Below are positions 35,123 to 47,152 of a DNA stretch of 64,000 bases, in pieces. Under the pieces are notes generated by a model. The model was not told where the DNA came from. It saw only the letters and a program-made list of their open reading frames with translations, and searched no databases. The stretch is from Vigna angularis (Eukaryota > Streptophyta > Magnoliopsida > Fabales > Fabaceae), in contig NC_068972.1 of the NCBI RefSeq assembly GCF_016808095.1, positions 21,630,289 through 21,694,288 of the forward strand, read 5' to 3'. Numbering within the stretch: position 1 is the stretch's first letter; the number at the start of each line of letters is the position of its first letter. The position numbers and the translations under genes were made by a program.

Positions 35123-36881
35123 TCAAGCATCAAAACCAGAATAGATACCATTCTCTCTCAACAGCCTCTTCTCTTCTTCAACATAATTTTTGCCTCTGCT
35201 AGCTTGACCCAGCTCTCTCTTCCTCTTTTCCTTCTGAGAGAAAGAAAGATTCTTCTTGTCATTCCTAGTCAGGACAGCTGGCAGCTGCTCTCCTTGGGAA
35301 ATAGCCTCCCTTGTTTTTTGTCGCTCTTCATATGATTCTTCAATTTCCTTCTCTGCACGCTTTTCTTTTCCACTGGACCACGACCAATCTTGCTTCGACT
35401 CATCCCCTTCTCTGGGTGCCGGTACTTTTAGGACCGAAGGTCCACCTCTATACCCATGTCTCCTCAGAGCCTCAAAGTCAATTACACCGCTTTTCTGCTT
35501 CCTAGATTTCCCTGTACACAAATATAATTAATAAAGAGATCAAACAGCCACAAAATTAGGGAGACAACCTTTAAAGTTATACGGTACTCTCCAGTATTTT
35601 CATGAAATAAACCCATTTCACCAACTATGATCAAGTCAATTACAGTTCTCATTTCTGATATTGGTTTTAATGATTCTGATATTCTCATTTTTGTTTCCCG
35701 GAAAATTACAGTTCAATATGCCAAACAAATTCTTGCAAGAATTTATGTGAAGCCAAAATAGTACAATACTTCACATGGTTAATTGTGTCCTTAAATTACT
35801 CGATCCTTTTTATGCATGTACGATGTAGAGAAATCAGAATCAACTCCTATAATTGAGGCTAGCAATAGATAGGTAAGAGTAATGTTAGCAGACACCCATA
35901 CATACCCCTACCTAGAGAGATATGGAAATAAAAGAGAAAAGTGATAGATGCAATAAAATACATGATATGAAAAAAGGAGATATAGAAAAATCGATGGATC
36001 AAATGGTTGTTTGAAATAATGGAGGGTCCATGTATTATTACCCAGATGGGTAATTCCTCCTAGCCAAAGACTTTATCCATCAGCAACTGTATAGTGACAG
36101 ATCAGAAACTATATTGCACTAACAACTTGGGGGTGAGTTTAAACCCTCAACAACTGAATCTACGTCAGTAATCACTATCTATATCAGTTAAAAACAGACA
36201 ATTAGCACGTGATCAAATTGTGTCAACTCTCAACCATAAGATCAACCCTCAGTTATCTTTTTGCTTTAGCCAATACTTATAAGCTATTAGATATCAAGGA
36301 AGGATTTATTAGAAAAAAGATATTCATCAGTGTGATTTTACAAGGGATTTTTATCCACCATTGGGTGAAGCCCAATATACCCTTCTCCAAAAGTTCAGAA
36401 AATTCCACATCAACACCATAGGGTTAAACCAATGACAGAGTTTCATATTGCTAGGATGAGCGACAGCATCAATCCACATTCTAGGCACCAAGAAGATAAC
36501 TGTAAAAGTAGGAAAGATAACCCAATCGCTATTTATGTTGTGAGTTTCATCAAATATACCCACAGCACAAAACACAAAACATGGGAGTGCGACATAACCC
36601 CAACAAAATCCAATGCTAAATTGGATCAAATTTGTGAAGATACTTTGTGCACCTGTCACTCCCCCATGAATTATTGTCATAAACAAGTAAAGTGTATAAC
36701 TTTCACATTGAATCAAAGTTTGAGCAATCAGCAGAGTGATAAAAACTACCAGACAAAAAAAGGAGGATGTACATTAAATAATACCTTTGGAGTTTTCCGC
36801 TCCAGCTTCACTATCATGTTCAGAGTCTGAATGTGAAGATGATGACTCGTCATCGTCACTCCATGGCATAGTCCTCTTCAT
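35123..36881 (-). CDS. Conserved-looking small acidic/basic protein, function unknown (161 aa)
   Basis: Two coding exons: 36881-36785 (ATG, MKRTMPWSDDDESSSS...) and 35511-35123 (stop TGA). They join in phase (AAAG/GG) over a 1273-bp GT..AG intron, giving 486 nt. An in-frame TGA lies just upstream of the first ATG. A 5'-UTR intron is likely: an acceptor TTTGCAG ends at about 36954, and a donor GGCG/GTACTC lies near 37281, with a GC-richer leader at 37282-37390. Residues 6-31 are an Asp/Ser/Glu tract. Then come KSRKQKSGVIDFEALRRHGY, a DWSWSSGKEKRAEKE block, and a highly charged tail with SFSQKEKRKRELGQASRG and KNYVEEEKRLLRENGIYSG. It has no membrane segment or signal peptide; basic clusters suggest a nuclear or nucleolar role, but that is inference. 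The C-terminal motif looks strongly constrained, like a single-copy eukaryotic gene. It converges with MCCA. Confidence 0.8.
36209..36770. other. Unidentified repeat-like sequence inside the intron of the 161-aa gene
   Basis: An antisense-neutral open frame of about 120 codons (36716-36351, - strand) is rich in aromatic and hydrophobic residues, with no acidic or basic pattern of a known family. It lies wholly within the intron. Composition and lack of splice support suggest an old repeat rather than an exon. Confidence 0.3.
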
Positions 36882-37390
36882 AGTACGGATAACGCCACGG
36901 CACAATCACCACGAATACAAACAAGGGTTCAACCCCCGATGATGCTTCTCTGCAAATAAAAAGTGAAAGATGCAATGCTCAAATACCGCTCGACAGAAAC
37001 AACAACACGTTCAATCTAAGAATAAAAATTTGAAATTTAAAATGATAACGAAAAAGTGATGAATTATTAGGAGCTGAGCTTAGGTTGCCCTCAAAGACGC
37101 AGACCGATGAAATTTTTTCAGAAACTGTACAAAAACAGAGAAAATAAACATGCGCGTGCGTGCCGTAAGTAAGAATTGGGGAATTAAACGGTGATGAATT
37201 TTGGGGAAAAAATAGGAAAGAAGAAAGAAAACATAAAGCTGAAAAAATGGAGTACTGAGGAAAGGGAAGTGAGAGAGTACCGCCACTGGTTCGGTGGTTG
37301 TTGGTGGCTGCTTTCGGAATCGGAATTTCGATTCTGACTACGCTCTCTGCTATAAGCTCCCTTTTTAGGGATTTCTCAGCTGCGAATTTA

Positions 37391-39732
37391 GAATTCTGCA
37401 GTTTCCAGTGCAGAAAAAAAAAATTAAGTAAAACAAAAAATGATAGAGTATTTTATTAAATCATTTAGTGCCTAAAATTGCAACAATTAGTCAAATTGAT
37501 AAAAAAAAAAACTTAAATTTTGTTCCTAAAATTCTTTTCACGTATTTTGACCCTTAATTCACATAACTTTATCAATTTTATCCTAATATTACTTAGTCAG
37601 TAGTAGTATTAATGATTAATATGATAGAAACTACATTTAAAATAACTCAACTTCAACTCTTCTTGACACTGATACGTTTCAAATAGTTTAGTCATCTGTT
37701 TAATTATCTAGTTTAAATGTTTGTGCATTTTGCATATAAGCAGAATTAAATCTACGAAAATTGTGATTGTGGAGGTTCTACTTTCGAGATAGCATATTTA
37801 AATTTATTTATATAAAAGTATTAAAAGTTAAAGATGATATTAAATACTTTATATTAATGTGTTTCTTTTTTTTATGACAAAAATTAATGAAGTTATAATT
37901 ATAAAAATAAATATAAGTAATTTTAATAATTTAGTTGTAGATAGTTTTTATTTATTTGTTTTTAAAAAATCATTTATAGTTATACATGAAGAAGACTAAT
38001 TTATAAATTTTAAACCCTATATCTTAAACTAAATGAATATACATATATAATTTATAATGTTATATAATTAAAAAAAATAGTTAATGAATAAATTTACTAT
38101 TTTAATTATATATATATATATATTATAAAATTTATCTCTCTACTTTTTCTTTGTTTTTCTAATTTTCTCTTTAAATTTAAAAATCATTTATCATCCTTGT
38201 CTAGAACATTTTATACCAATCAAACAATAATTAAAAGAAGGTCAAGTCTAATTAACATTTTTTTCTTAAACGAAGATAAATTCTAATTAATAAAATTTTC
38301 TTTTAGAACAAGTTCCTTTAAACTCTATATCTTTCTATCGTGTATTTTTTATTGTGAATATATTAATTTGTCACAAGTTTAATAAGATGAGGAAGATAAT
38401 ATCTTAGTTCAACTTATGATTTCTGTTTTGGTAATGTGGATGATTTTTTTTCCTTGGTTACAGTCTTTAGGTGTGTTCTAACTTCTTCCATCAAGGACTT
38501 TTTTATGTTGGTTCTTCATAAATTTTTTTTTGATAAAAATAGTTGAATTTTTAGATAAAAATAGTTCAATTGTGTATGTGTGAAGTATTTGAGGTTCTAC
38601 ATAATTTATTCAAGAAGTTTAGCAAATATTATTGAGTGAGTAAATGATAAGTTATAAACTTTTTTACTAAACAAATGATCATTTTCCAGTAAATTATGTA
38701 AAATTTGTCTCACAAATTAGATTTCGTTCAACAAATCTCAACCTAGAGAGTAATAAAAAAATTAAATATGATTATACTTTGTTTGGACATTGATGATTTG
38801 TATGATAGTTGACGATGGAATTTAAGGACAAGAATATGATTATACTTTGTTTTACTTTGAGTAATATGAATTGTTATAATTACACTAGTTTCTGTTTTTG
38901 TTGTCGGCTTATTATTTAATCACCTATTATGATTATATGGTATACATGAATAGATGATCATAAAGAGATTATGGACAACATTGTTAGAGATATAGTAATG
39001 TAATGGTGTATATATGTATATATAGTTGTTTTTTAGATATTGTTTTTTCTTTTTTATGCTATATTTTGAAGAAACAATTGTAAATATTTGATTTTTGAAT
39101 TAATGGAGAGGTTTTAAAGACTATGTATATATATTTCATTTGATTTTAATTTATATCGTCAAATCTAATAGTTATAGGGTGTTACAATACTTCTAATTAG
39201 TAAAATTATTTTAATTTCTTTAAAATACATAAATAATCCATAAAGAATTAATTAAAAAGTGCAATAATTAATAAAAAATAATGTAAGTTATAAAGTATTA
39301 TAAATATTAGAAAGATAATTTTAAAATTATTTGATATTAAAACTTAAATTAATTAATTTCACTTATTTATTTATAAAATATAATTAAGAATACAAATTAA
39401 TTATATTACAAAAGATTAATTGATTAATATAATTATATAATTGATTATGTTTTCTATTTATATACATTATTGATTATAAGATTATTTTTAACTGATTATA
39501 TGATTTTTTATAATGTTTTTTTTTTGGTTTTGGATTAAGGTGATAGTAAGGCCAAGCGGAACGAGTATGGTTTTTTGTATCTCATTTTCATTTTTAAAGT
39601 GAAAACTTATCCTTCTTTTCATTTTCGTGTGGATATAAATTTTTTGTATTTCATTCCTATCTTCATCAAGGAATGTTATACTGGTATTCACACTTATATT
39701 CGTCTTTTTACTCTTAAAAAAATGTAAAGTGT
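37391..39732. other. AT-rich non-coding DNA
   Basis: No coding sequence, long repeat or RNA gene was recognised. A short (TA)n lies near 38106-38121. Confidence 0.5.
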
Positions 39733-41003
39733 TTAGCAAACCATGGCCTGAAAGCGTCCGACCATATTGGTCTTAACTTCTTAACAAATCCTTGGCCTCA
39801 ATTGCATGGATTACTTATAAGCCGAGATTAATCTATCCCCATCAGAGGTGGCCTCTTAACCCATCGCACATTATATCATGTTCATGCTTGGGTCTTGTGT
39901 ACTAAGCCGACCACTTAGGCTGATGATCAGGATGACCACCCAGACCGATCAACCAAGCTAATTGCGAAGCCGACTACCCAGAGCTATGACTAGGCAGATC
40001 ACCAGGCCGACCACCCAGGCCGATCACCAGGTCGTCAACCTGGGCTGTCCACCTAGGCCAACAACATGATCAGATTATCAACAATAATAACTCATTAAAC
40101 CCCTAATACATATTAAGGTTTGATTGGATTATCATTAGGCTAGTGAAAGATAAAAGCCCATTACAACTATTATATAAAGGTCTCAAGTATGACTTTAAAT
40201 CATCATGCATACAATATGCATCTTTAGCCAGATCACCTACTGACTTAAGCATCATAGTGTCTTTTGCAGGTATCCTTTGATATGTTTTGGATGAGCAGAA
40301 CAAAATCTAGTCGAGCTTCCCAACAGCTCGACCAGTCTCATTAATAGCCTATTCGATCTGCTACAATGATCGACCAGTCTCCTACATGTTCTACTCAGTC
40401 TGCTTCAATGCTCGGTCGATCTCCTACATGTCCTGCCCGATCTACTACAGTGGTCCTCAACCATCTCCAACCTTGAATTCGGCCTAAGACCCCTACACCC
40501 CAAAACATTTTGTTATAAAGTCATACCTGAGACCTTTATATAATAATTGTAATGGGCTTTTACCTTTCGCTGACCTTATTACAACTCAATCGCACCTTAA
40601 TCTGCATTAGAGGTTTAATGAGTTATTACCATTCATAATCTAATCATGCTCTCGGCTTGGTGGTCAGCCTAGGTGGTTGACATGGGTGGTCGCCCAGGTG
40701 GTCGGCCTTGTGGTCGGCTTGGTTGATCGGCCTGAGTGATCGACCTGGTCGTCGGCCTAGGTTATTGTACGATACACAAGCCCCAAAGTCCGAGCATGAT
40801 ATAATGTGCAAAGGGGTTAAGAGGCCACTTTTGGTAGGGATGGATTTTCAGTTGCCGCTTTGTATTTGTGCACTATTGTATGTTGATTAACCTCGACTTG
40901 TCGAAGATTGAAAAATTCCATGCAATTGAGGCCAAGAATTTGTTCACAAGTTAAGGCCAATATGGTCAGGAGCTTTGAGGCCATGTTTGGCAGAGCACTT
41001 GAT
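39733..41003. repeat. Long imperfect inverted repeat (foldback-type element)
   Basis: The left arm (39733 to about 40210) and right arm (about 40505-41003) are inverted copies along nearly their whole length. Matching landmarks, read as left arm and as reverse complement of the right, include CCTCAATTGCATGGA, GTGGCCTCTTAACCC, GCACATTATATCATG, AATAACTCATTAAACC, AAAAGCCCATTACAA and ATTATATAAAGGTCTCA. Both arms contain short GGTCGGCC/CCACC-type tandem repeats (39910-40060, 40660-40760). The loop (40210-40505) carries diverged tandem units with CTCCTACATGT and GATCTACTACA. A related single-arm copy lies at 5862-6590. No transposase or clear target duplication was seen, so a foldback transposon is an inference; an inverted pair of LTR-like repeats is the alternative. 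Confidence 0.8.
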
Positions 41004-41210
41004 GAGGCCAAGGTCAACCAACCACTTGATAAGGCCAAGGTTGGTCGAACACTTTGTGAGGACAAGGTTGGCTGAGCACTTTGTGAGGTCAAGAATGACC
41101 GAGTACCTGTGAGACCATGCTTGGCTGACCATTTGATGAGGTTAAGATTGGTCGAGCACTTGATAAGGTCAAGGTTGGCCGAACACTTTGTGAGGCCAAA
41201 GATGAGCGAG
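40996..41210. repeat. 27-bp minisatellite, eight units
   Basis: Units of the type CACTTGATAAGGCCAAGGTT followed by GGTCGAA start at 40996, 41023, 41050, 41077, 41104, 41130, 41157 and 41184. All are 27 bp except one of 26. More degenerate copies of the same words (GTCGAG, GAGGCCAA, CACTTGAGA) continue to about 41590. The 9-codon period creates an artificial repeated open frame on the - strand. Confidence 0.9.
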
Positions 41211-44200
41211 TAATTGAGACCTGAAAAGGCTGAGCAGTTGAGAGTGTGATAGGAATTCACGAAGAACGTTTCATGTTGACTGTCGGAGGTGCAACAGGAG
41301 TTCACGAAGAACGTTCATTGTTGACCTGTTGAAGGTGTGATGGGTAGTCATCCTCCCCTGTGTCGCTCATTCGAACACTTTAGGCCAGACACTTGAGACC
41401 AAATATGGTCGAGTATTTGTGAAGCCATGGGTGACCAAACAATTGAGGTCAATGTAAGACCTAACACGTGGGACCGCACACTTGAGACTGAACACTTGAG
41501 ATCAAGTGTTACCGATTACATGTGAGGCCATGAGTGACCAAGCAATTGAGACTAATGTAGGATTGAACACTTCAGGCAGAACATTTGATGTTTATAGCTT
41601 TCTTTCTTTTCTATTTAGTTCATATTATTTATATAGAAAAAAATGATTTTAATATTTTTTTTCCTTCTTATTATTTTTGTTATCTTTCGAATATGTTACA
41701 TATTTAAACTTCTATATTTACAACTATAAATATATATTTTATATAAGTTCTTAATCTTTAAATTCTTTTTGAATTAGTTGTCTTATACTTAATCTTTACT
41801 TTTAGAACTGAAAAAAAAAATGTCAGTAACCTTGTGGTAGTTTTTTGTTTTAGAAAAAAGAAATTTTACCCGCCTACTTGCAAACTAATTCACCAAGTTT
41901 TATACGGGTTAGTTCCTTTGAACTATTTTTGGTGGGTCAAATCTGAAATGGAGAAAAACACAAGAAATTTCTTCCCTATTTAGAAGATGATTAGAAGGAA
42001 CAAAATTCTATAGGAATAGTTGAGAATTTTCATTTTCCACCTTCAAACATAAATTTCAGAATTGCTTATGGCATTACTTCCATGAGTAAAAGCCTATATA
42101 TATGGTCCCAAATTTGTTCATATGAATCATGGCCTAGGTTTGAAGAACTAAAATAAGATCTTGAGGTTAGTAAGATTGACATTGAGAAAATAATTGACTG
42201 GGATTATGGGTAGTAGTAGTTTCTAACAATACCAAAACCTACAAATATTCATCTGACAAAACTAAATTGCTCTTACTTTTTTCTTTTGTACGAGTTCAAT
42301 TCATTGGGACTATCGTGTTCAATGTGTTTGGTTATTTTACGTCCCTCAAGGTTTTCGTCTTACAAGTCACACCCATGTGACTGCATGTGGACAAAACTTC
42401 TAGAGAATGAAGGTGGTCCTGCAAGAAAAAACGTTCACTTATTCTGCACTTTCTTCGTTTCTTTTTCTTCCCTACCTTTATTACATGATTTTCATTGATA
42501 CATGCTAATTTATATATAGAATAAAAATAGGTTAACACAGATTTTTTTTATAACATTTTGACACAGTACACGTATTGGTATGCATTGAGGTTCCTACATA
42601 TTGTATTGGTATGTGGAATAATTATGGTAGTTGTAAGTCGTTGTTAAGATTATCCACAATGTTTCTTGGAATGTCGTGGTGCAGTTAAGTTGTCCATCGT
42701 CCATGAAAAAGATGTGTGATTCAAAATAACATGGATGCCTTTAATGAGCAATCTAACTCGCAGCAATGATTGAGACCGCGGCAATGTGTTAACTTGTAGA
42801 AAAATTCTTCTCGGTTATGGACTGGTCTATTTTCACACATTTAATTAGGAATTACACTCTATCAAATTGCAACCAAATTAATATCTCGAAAATGTAGAAG
42901 TTGAATTCTATTATGGGTCTGAAAACAGTGACAGCTGGGGTGGAAAGATACTGAAGTTGGTTTTATCAATCTGAGTCCTCGTAAGGAACTAATCATGTTT
43001 ATCATATTTTATCTCATTTTTTCTTAAGTACTTTTACCTGAGTGCCACTTGCCAATTCAGGCTGAAATTGACCAAAATCTTATGCAGTTTTGTAGTGTTG
43101 TAGTCCTGATTTTCGTGCCATGCCATGTTTTCAGCAAAATCATCATACCTTGTTCAATTTTATGATATGAGAAAAGAAGCATGTGATTTATAACACTGAT
43201 AACAACAGCCAGATTTTGCCTTTAGGCTGCTTCCGTTGTTGTGGGTTTGAAGAAAAAGTTTGAAATGGGTCATTCGCCTCATTATTAAATAAAAAAAGTA
43301 AAAATGTTGAAAGCTCGGAAAATGATATATGAAAGACAGTGACAAGATCTTTTGCCTTGTAGCTACTTGTTGAATGAAATGAGGAAAGGGACTCAACTCT
43401 ACCAATGTGAAAAGTCTCGATTCAATGATATCAGTCTTTTAAGAAATTTAAGCAACTTGTGTTGGTAACTTGTGAATTTTAGCTTAAAAAAGCATATGAT
43501 ATCACTTCATTGCTCCTATCCTTTACTGGTTTTGTTCCTGCCTCCTGCAATGTTGTCCCTTGGATGGGATGTTGGCCGCATATAAAGCTCCTTTTTTTCA
43601 TTTTCAAAATTCTCTTTCTGCTAATTCCAACACAACTATTAACAGTGATTTTACAAGGACACTTCTTACTCATCATAATTTTGAATAAAATATAAACCAT
43701 GAGTTTAAGAACTAGAAGAAAAAACAAAAGGGCACATATGAGATATCAATTTTAAGACACTATTAAGCTTCCAAATTGACAAATAATGATGAGTGGGATC
43801 CTATGTGTATGATTATAACTCAACATTTCTTGTCCTCTTTCCATTATTAACATATATTTTGACGAGGCATGAGACACAAGAGAATTGTTTTGTTGTCGTT
43901 AAATGGATGCCCTCCATGATTCAACAAATTCTCCAACAAAAGAAAAAGTATATATAATATAATGTTACATTTTCTTCTTTATTTTCATATAAATAAGTAT
44001 TTGTATTTGTATTTTGAAGTGTAGAGAACTAGAGAGTTGTTTGAAAACTTGTTGTCTACATCAGTAAGTACTCATGTACAATGAACTCAGGCGTATCTGT
44101 CTTTTGCCAGGTTGTGAAGAAAATAGGAAAGGGATAAAAATACCCATTTAGAAGAATTAGATTACATATGAGAAAAATAAAAGATAAAACGAAATGGTCC

Positions 44201-44827
44201 CAACAAGACCTTCAAATCAAACTGTTATGAAGACAGTGTAGGAGAAAAGGGAATGGTGACTTAATAAGGGGTGTTTCAAATCTGAAAAAGCAAAAGAAAG
44301 AGAAAGAAGGCAATATTACAACCTAGAGAAGAAGATGCTTTGGCCAAAGTACAACTAAGGTTGCAATGCAATTCAACCTTTGACTACCTTCACCTAATCT
44401 ACCATTTTCTTGTCTCACTCCAAATAAATTTTGCCCGTAAAGTACCAAAAAAGGTCATACTTTTTTACTAGCTCATCACAATTTACTGAAATTGTGCTCA
44501 GTTCTTACATCTATTTTGTAGAAAAAAGCTTCATGTTCATAATTTATTATATTGCTAAATATGACGTATAAAAAAGGTGTTGAGGACTATAATTATATTA
44601 ATAATATGTTTTATTGTGATGATAGTCCTATTGTGCTAACGTGTTACTTAATTACAGAAGATAAGGTTTTTTTAATTGGGAAAAAAATGATTTAAGGTTG
44701 ATTTGTGCAAGATTAGGGCATTCTACCAACAAAGATTCGATCCATGGTGGGGATTATTGGATGGATGAAAGCGTGATTGACGCTCGGTGGCGAGCGAGTT
44801 GATAGACTGCAGATTTGGTGGATTTTG
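41211..44827. other. Intergenic DNA, no supported gene
   Basis: 41211-41590 is degenerate minisatellite, including a two-fold repeat of TTCACGAAGAACGTT (41258, 41293). From 41600 on the DNA is ordinary AT-rich sequence without a credible exon. 44720-44827 is a GC-richer stretch that might be leader sequence of the UPL3-like fragment on the far side of the CACTA insertion. Confidence 0.4.
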
Positions 44828-47148
44828 CACTAGTGTAGTCAGGGAAAACGACAGCGGTTATTTTCGCCAATAGACAGTGGTTCCCAAATCGAGGCATAAA
44901 AGGGTAGGATTTTGCCTCGGTTCGTAGTTAATCGAAGCAGTATGCTTTTTGATTTTTTTAATTTTTTTTCGGAGGGTTTTATGCCTCGGTTCCCCGTGAA
45001 CCAAGGTCGTATAACCGCCTCTACTACCTCAGTTGGGACCTTAACCGAGGCAGTAGGGTCTTTTTTTAATTTTTTTTGCTTCTTTCACCAGCCTTTATGC
45101 CTCGGTTTTGGCCTGAACCGATGTTATAGGAGGGTTTTCTGCCTCGGTTATGGTCACAACCGAGGCATATTTCCTTGTTTTTTTATAAAGAATAGGTATG
45201 TTTCTGTATCATTCCCAAATGCAGAAATAGACCTGCATATAATTTCACAGCTAGAACAGTCTAGAACAATCTAGACACATATATTTTTAATAAAAATTAT
45301 ATTAAAACATAAATACATTCAATGTAATCATAAATCAACTTCTTAGAAGCATAAATCAATCCAATGTAATCATAAATCAACTTTGAAGCATAAATCAATC
45401 CAATGTACAAAGTTAAACTAATAATAATGTACAAAAGCATAAAACAACTTAGAAGCATAAAATTAGAACTTACTATATCCTAATATCTACTACATACTAT
45501 TATATAGTTAAATTACATATTTAGCTAGTGTTTTCCTCACGAGTTTAAGTGACTTCTCTATAATTGGAGAAATCATATTGAATCTCTGCATAAAACATAA
45601 TGATTTCAATTAGTGTATATAAAATATAAACTATAGAGAAAATAAAATTCAAACCTAAATATTATTGTTTCCCATCCACTGGTGTAATGTGCACGAATAG
45701 TGGTCATCATCCAATACATGACGTAAACAACACTCATATGACCCGGTTTGTCTATTACACTACAATATATCATCATAATTATAAAATGTTAAGTAACATC
45801 ACTGAAATGATACAAAATGTAACAAAGTATGGATAAAATACCAAACCTTAAGGTTTACCCATCCAAGCTTTTTAGCTGTAGTAGTAGATCTCCCAGACAA
45901 CATCACATTTGTTGCAAGGGAACTATTAAAAAAGATTGCTTTAGCATACATTTATATAATAAAGAAAGTTGAAACATTGAGGTTCTTACCAATCTACTAC
46001 ATGTCTAAGAGGGCTGGGAGGAGTTTTGTGCAATGAACATAACCAAACAACAATGTTCTCCGGTATGGAGATCACAAGTAGCTGCAAATGACGCTTGAAA
46101 TTAGTAATAACTTAATTGTCATATACCAAAATTAATAAATGAAACTTTAAAGTTAACAAACTTCACTTACCCAATTATATAAGAGAGAAAAATATATGTC
46201 CTTCCCCATTGCACATTAGTTAGTTTCGTGATTTCTAACCTTAAAGTTTATTTCATGACCAAATCAAGATTATGTTCCTAAATCCCTAATTCAAATTTAT
46301 ACACTAATTTACATTATCAACAAATTCAATAAAAACAATTCAAAATTATACAACACCTAATTCAAATATTATATAAAACCTAATTCAAAATTTATACAAA
46401 ACCTAATTCAACCAATTAAAACAAACCTAATTCAAAATTTACATACACAAATTATATAAAATCTAATTCAACCAATTATAATACAAACACAATTAAAACA
46501 CATTTACATACACAAATTTTCCCATCACCACGCCTATCTTCAGTACATACACAAATTTACATATCCCATACAATGAGAAAAATGGAGGAAGAAAACCAGT
46601 GGAAGAAGAAAAATAGTACGCATAGGGTAACTTTTCGTTCAGGGTGAAAATATAAAGCCATACTGCCTCGTTTATCAGCCAAACCGAGTTAATAACATGA
46701 TACTGCTTTGATTGTTTACTACAACCGATGCCTAAACACAATTTATATGCCTCGGGTCTTTGGAAAACCGAAGCATTAGGTCAATTTCAAAAAGTTGTCA
46801 GGAAAACAATCAGTTGCAGGTGAAAAGTTGCTAAACAATCGACATCGGTTGGGTACTTTAACCGAGGTAATACTAGCTTTATGCCACAGTTAGCAGAGAA
46901 CCGAGTCAGTAGGGGTAATTCAAAATAGCTGGCACGAAAAATTGGAGTTGTTGGTGGGAAGTTGCAAAACATTAGGCATCGGTTGGGAACTTTAACCGAG
47001 GTAATAACGTCTTTATGCTTTGGTTCCTATTGAACCGATGCCTATAAGTTCGCTAAAATTGCAAAAATGCCACCACGTTCTGATAGGCTTCAGTTTCTCT
47101 TAAACTGAAGCCTATTGTGCGAGGTTAAATGCTATTTTTTTGCTAGTG
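44828..47148. mobile_element. Non-autonomous CACTA-type element with Ulp1-like relics
   Basis: The left end reads CACTAGTGTAGTC from 44828 and the right end, on the other strand, CACTAGCAAAAAAATAG from 47148. Both are flanked by the 3-bp duplication TTG (44825-44827 and 47149-47151). Subterminal regions on both sides (44900-45170 and 46670-47110) are packed with GCCTCGGTT / AACCGAGGC motifs, including the hairpin GCCTCGGTT..AACCGAGGC at about 45142-45167, typical of CACTA subterminal repeats. Interior 45300-45440 and 46250-46490 are diverged tandem repeats (AAGCATAAATCAA, AACCTAATTCAA). No TNP2 transposase is present. The terminal match is only CACTAG, so the CACTA label rests on ends, duplication and subterminal repeats together. 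Confidence 0.75.
45665..46080 (-). pseudogene. Ulp1-like (C48 peptidase) C-terminal relic
   Basis: Three - strand pieces fit the order of Ulp1-type proteases found in plant DNA transposons: LLVISIPENIVVWLCSLH (46080-45990, bounded by TTGCAG and GTAAGA); a middle piece reading GRSTTTAKKLGWVNLK (about 45925-45847); and QTGSYEC, then after a frameshift YVMYWMMTTIRAHYTSGW (45770-45665). The second and third pieces flank the usual P-Q-x-GSYECGYYVM core, where the catalytic Cys would fall (GSYEC). Splice-like borders remain, but the frameshift kills the last exon. It is carried by the surrounding CACTA-type element. Confidence 0.6.
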
Positions 47149-47152
47149 TTGT

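Noticed and set aside
35256..35531. + strand open frames overlapping the 161-aa gene
   Set aside because: These are antisense shadows of the real coding exon on the - strand.
36351..36716. - strand 121-codon hydrophobic open frame
   Set aside because: It lies inside the intron of the 161-aa gene, matches no family I know and has no exon borders. It is probably repeat-derived.
40817..41305. - strand open frame of 162 codons with 9-residue repeats
   Set aside because: The period equals the 27-bp minisatellite, which keeps frame by chance. There is no homology or splice context.
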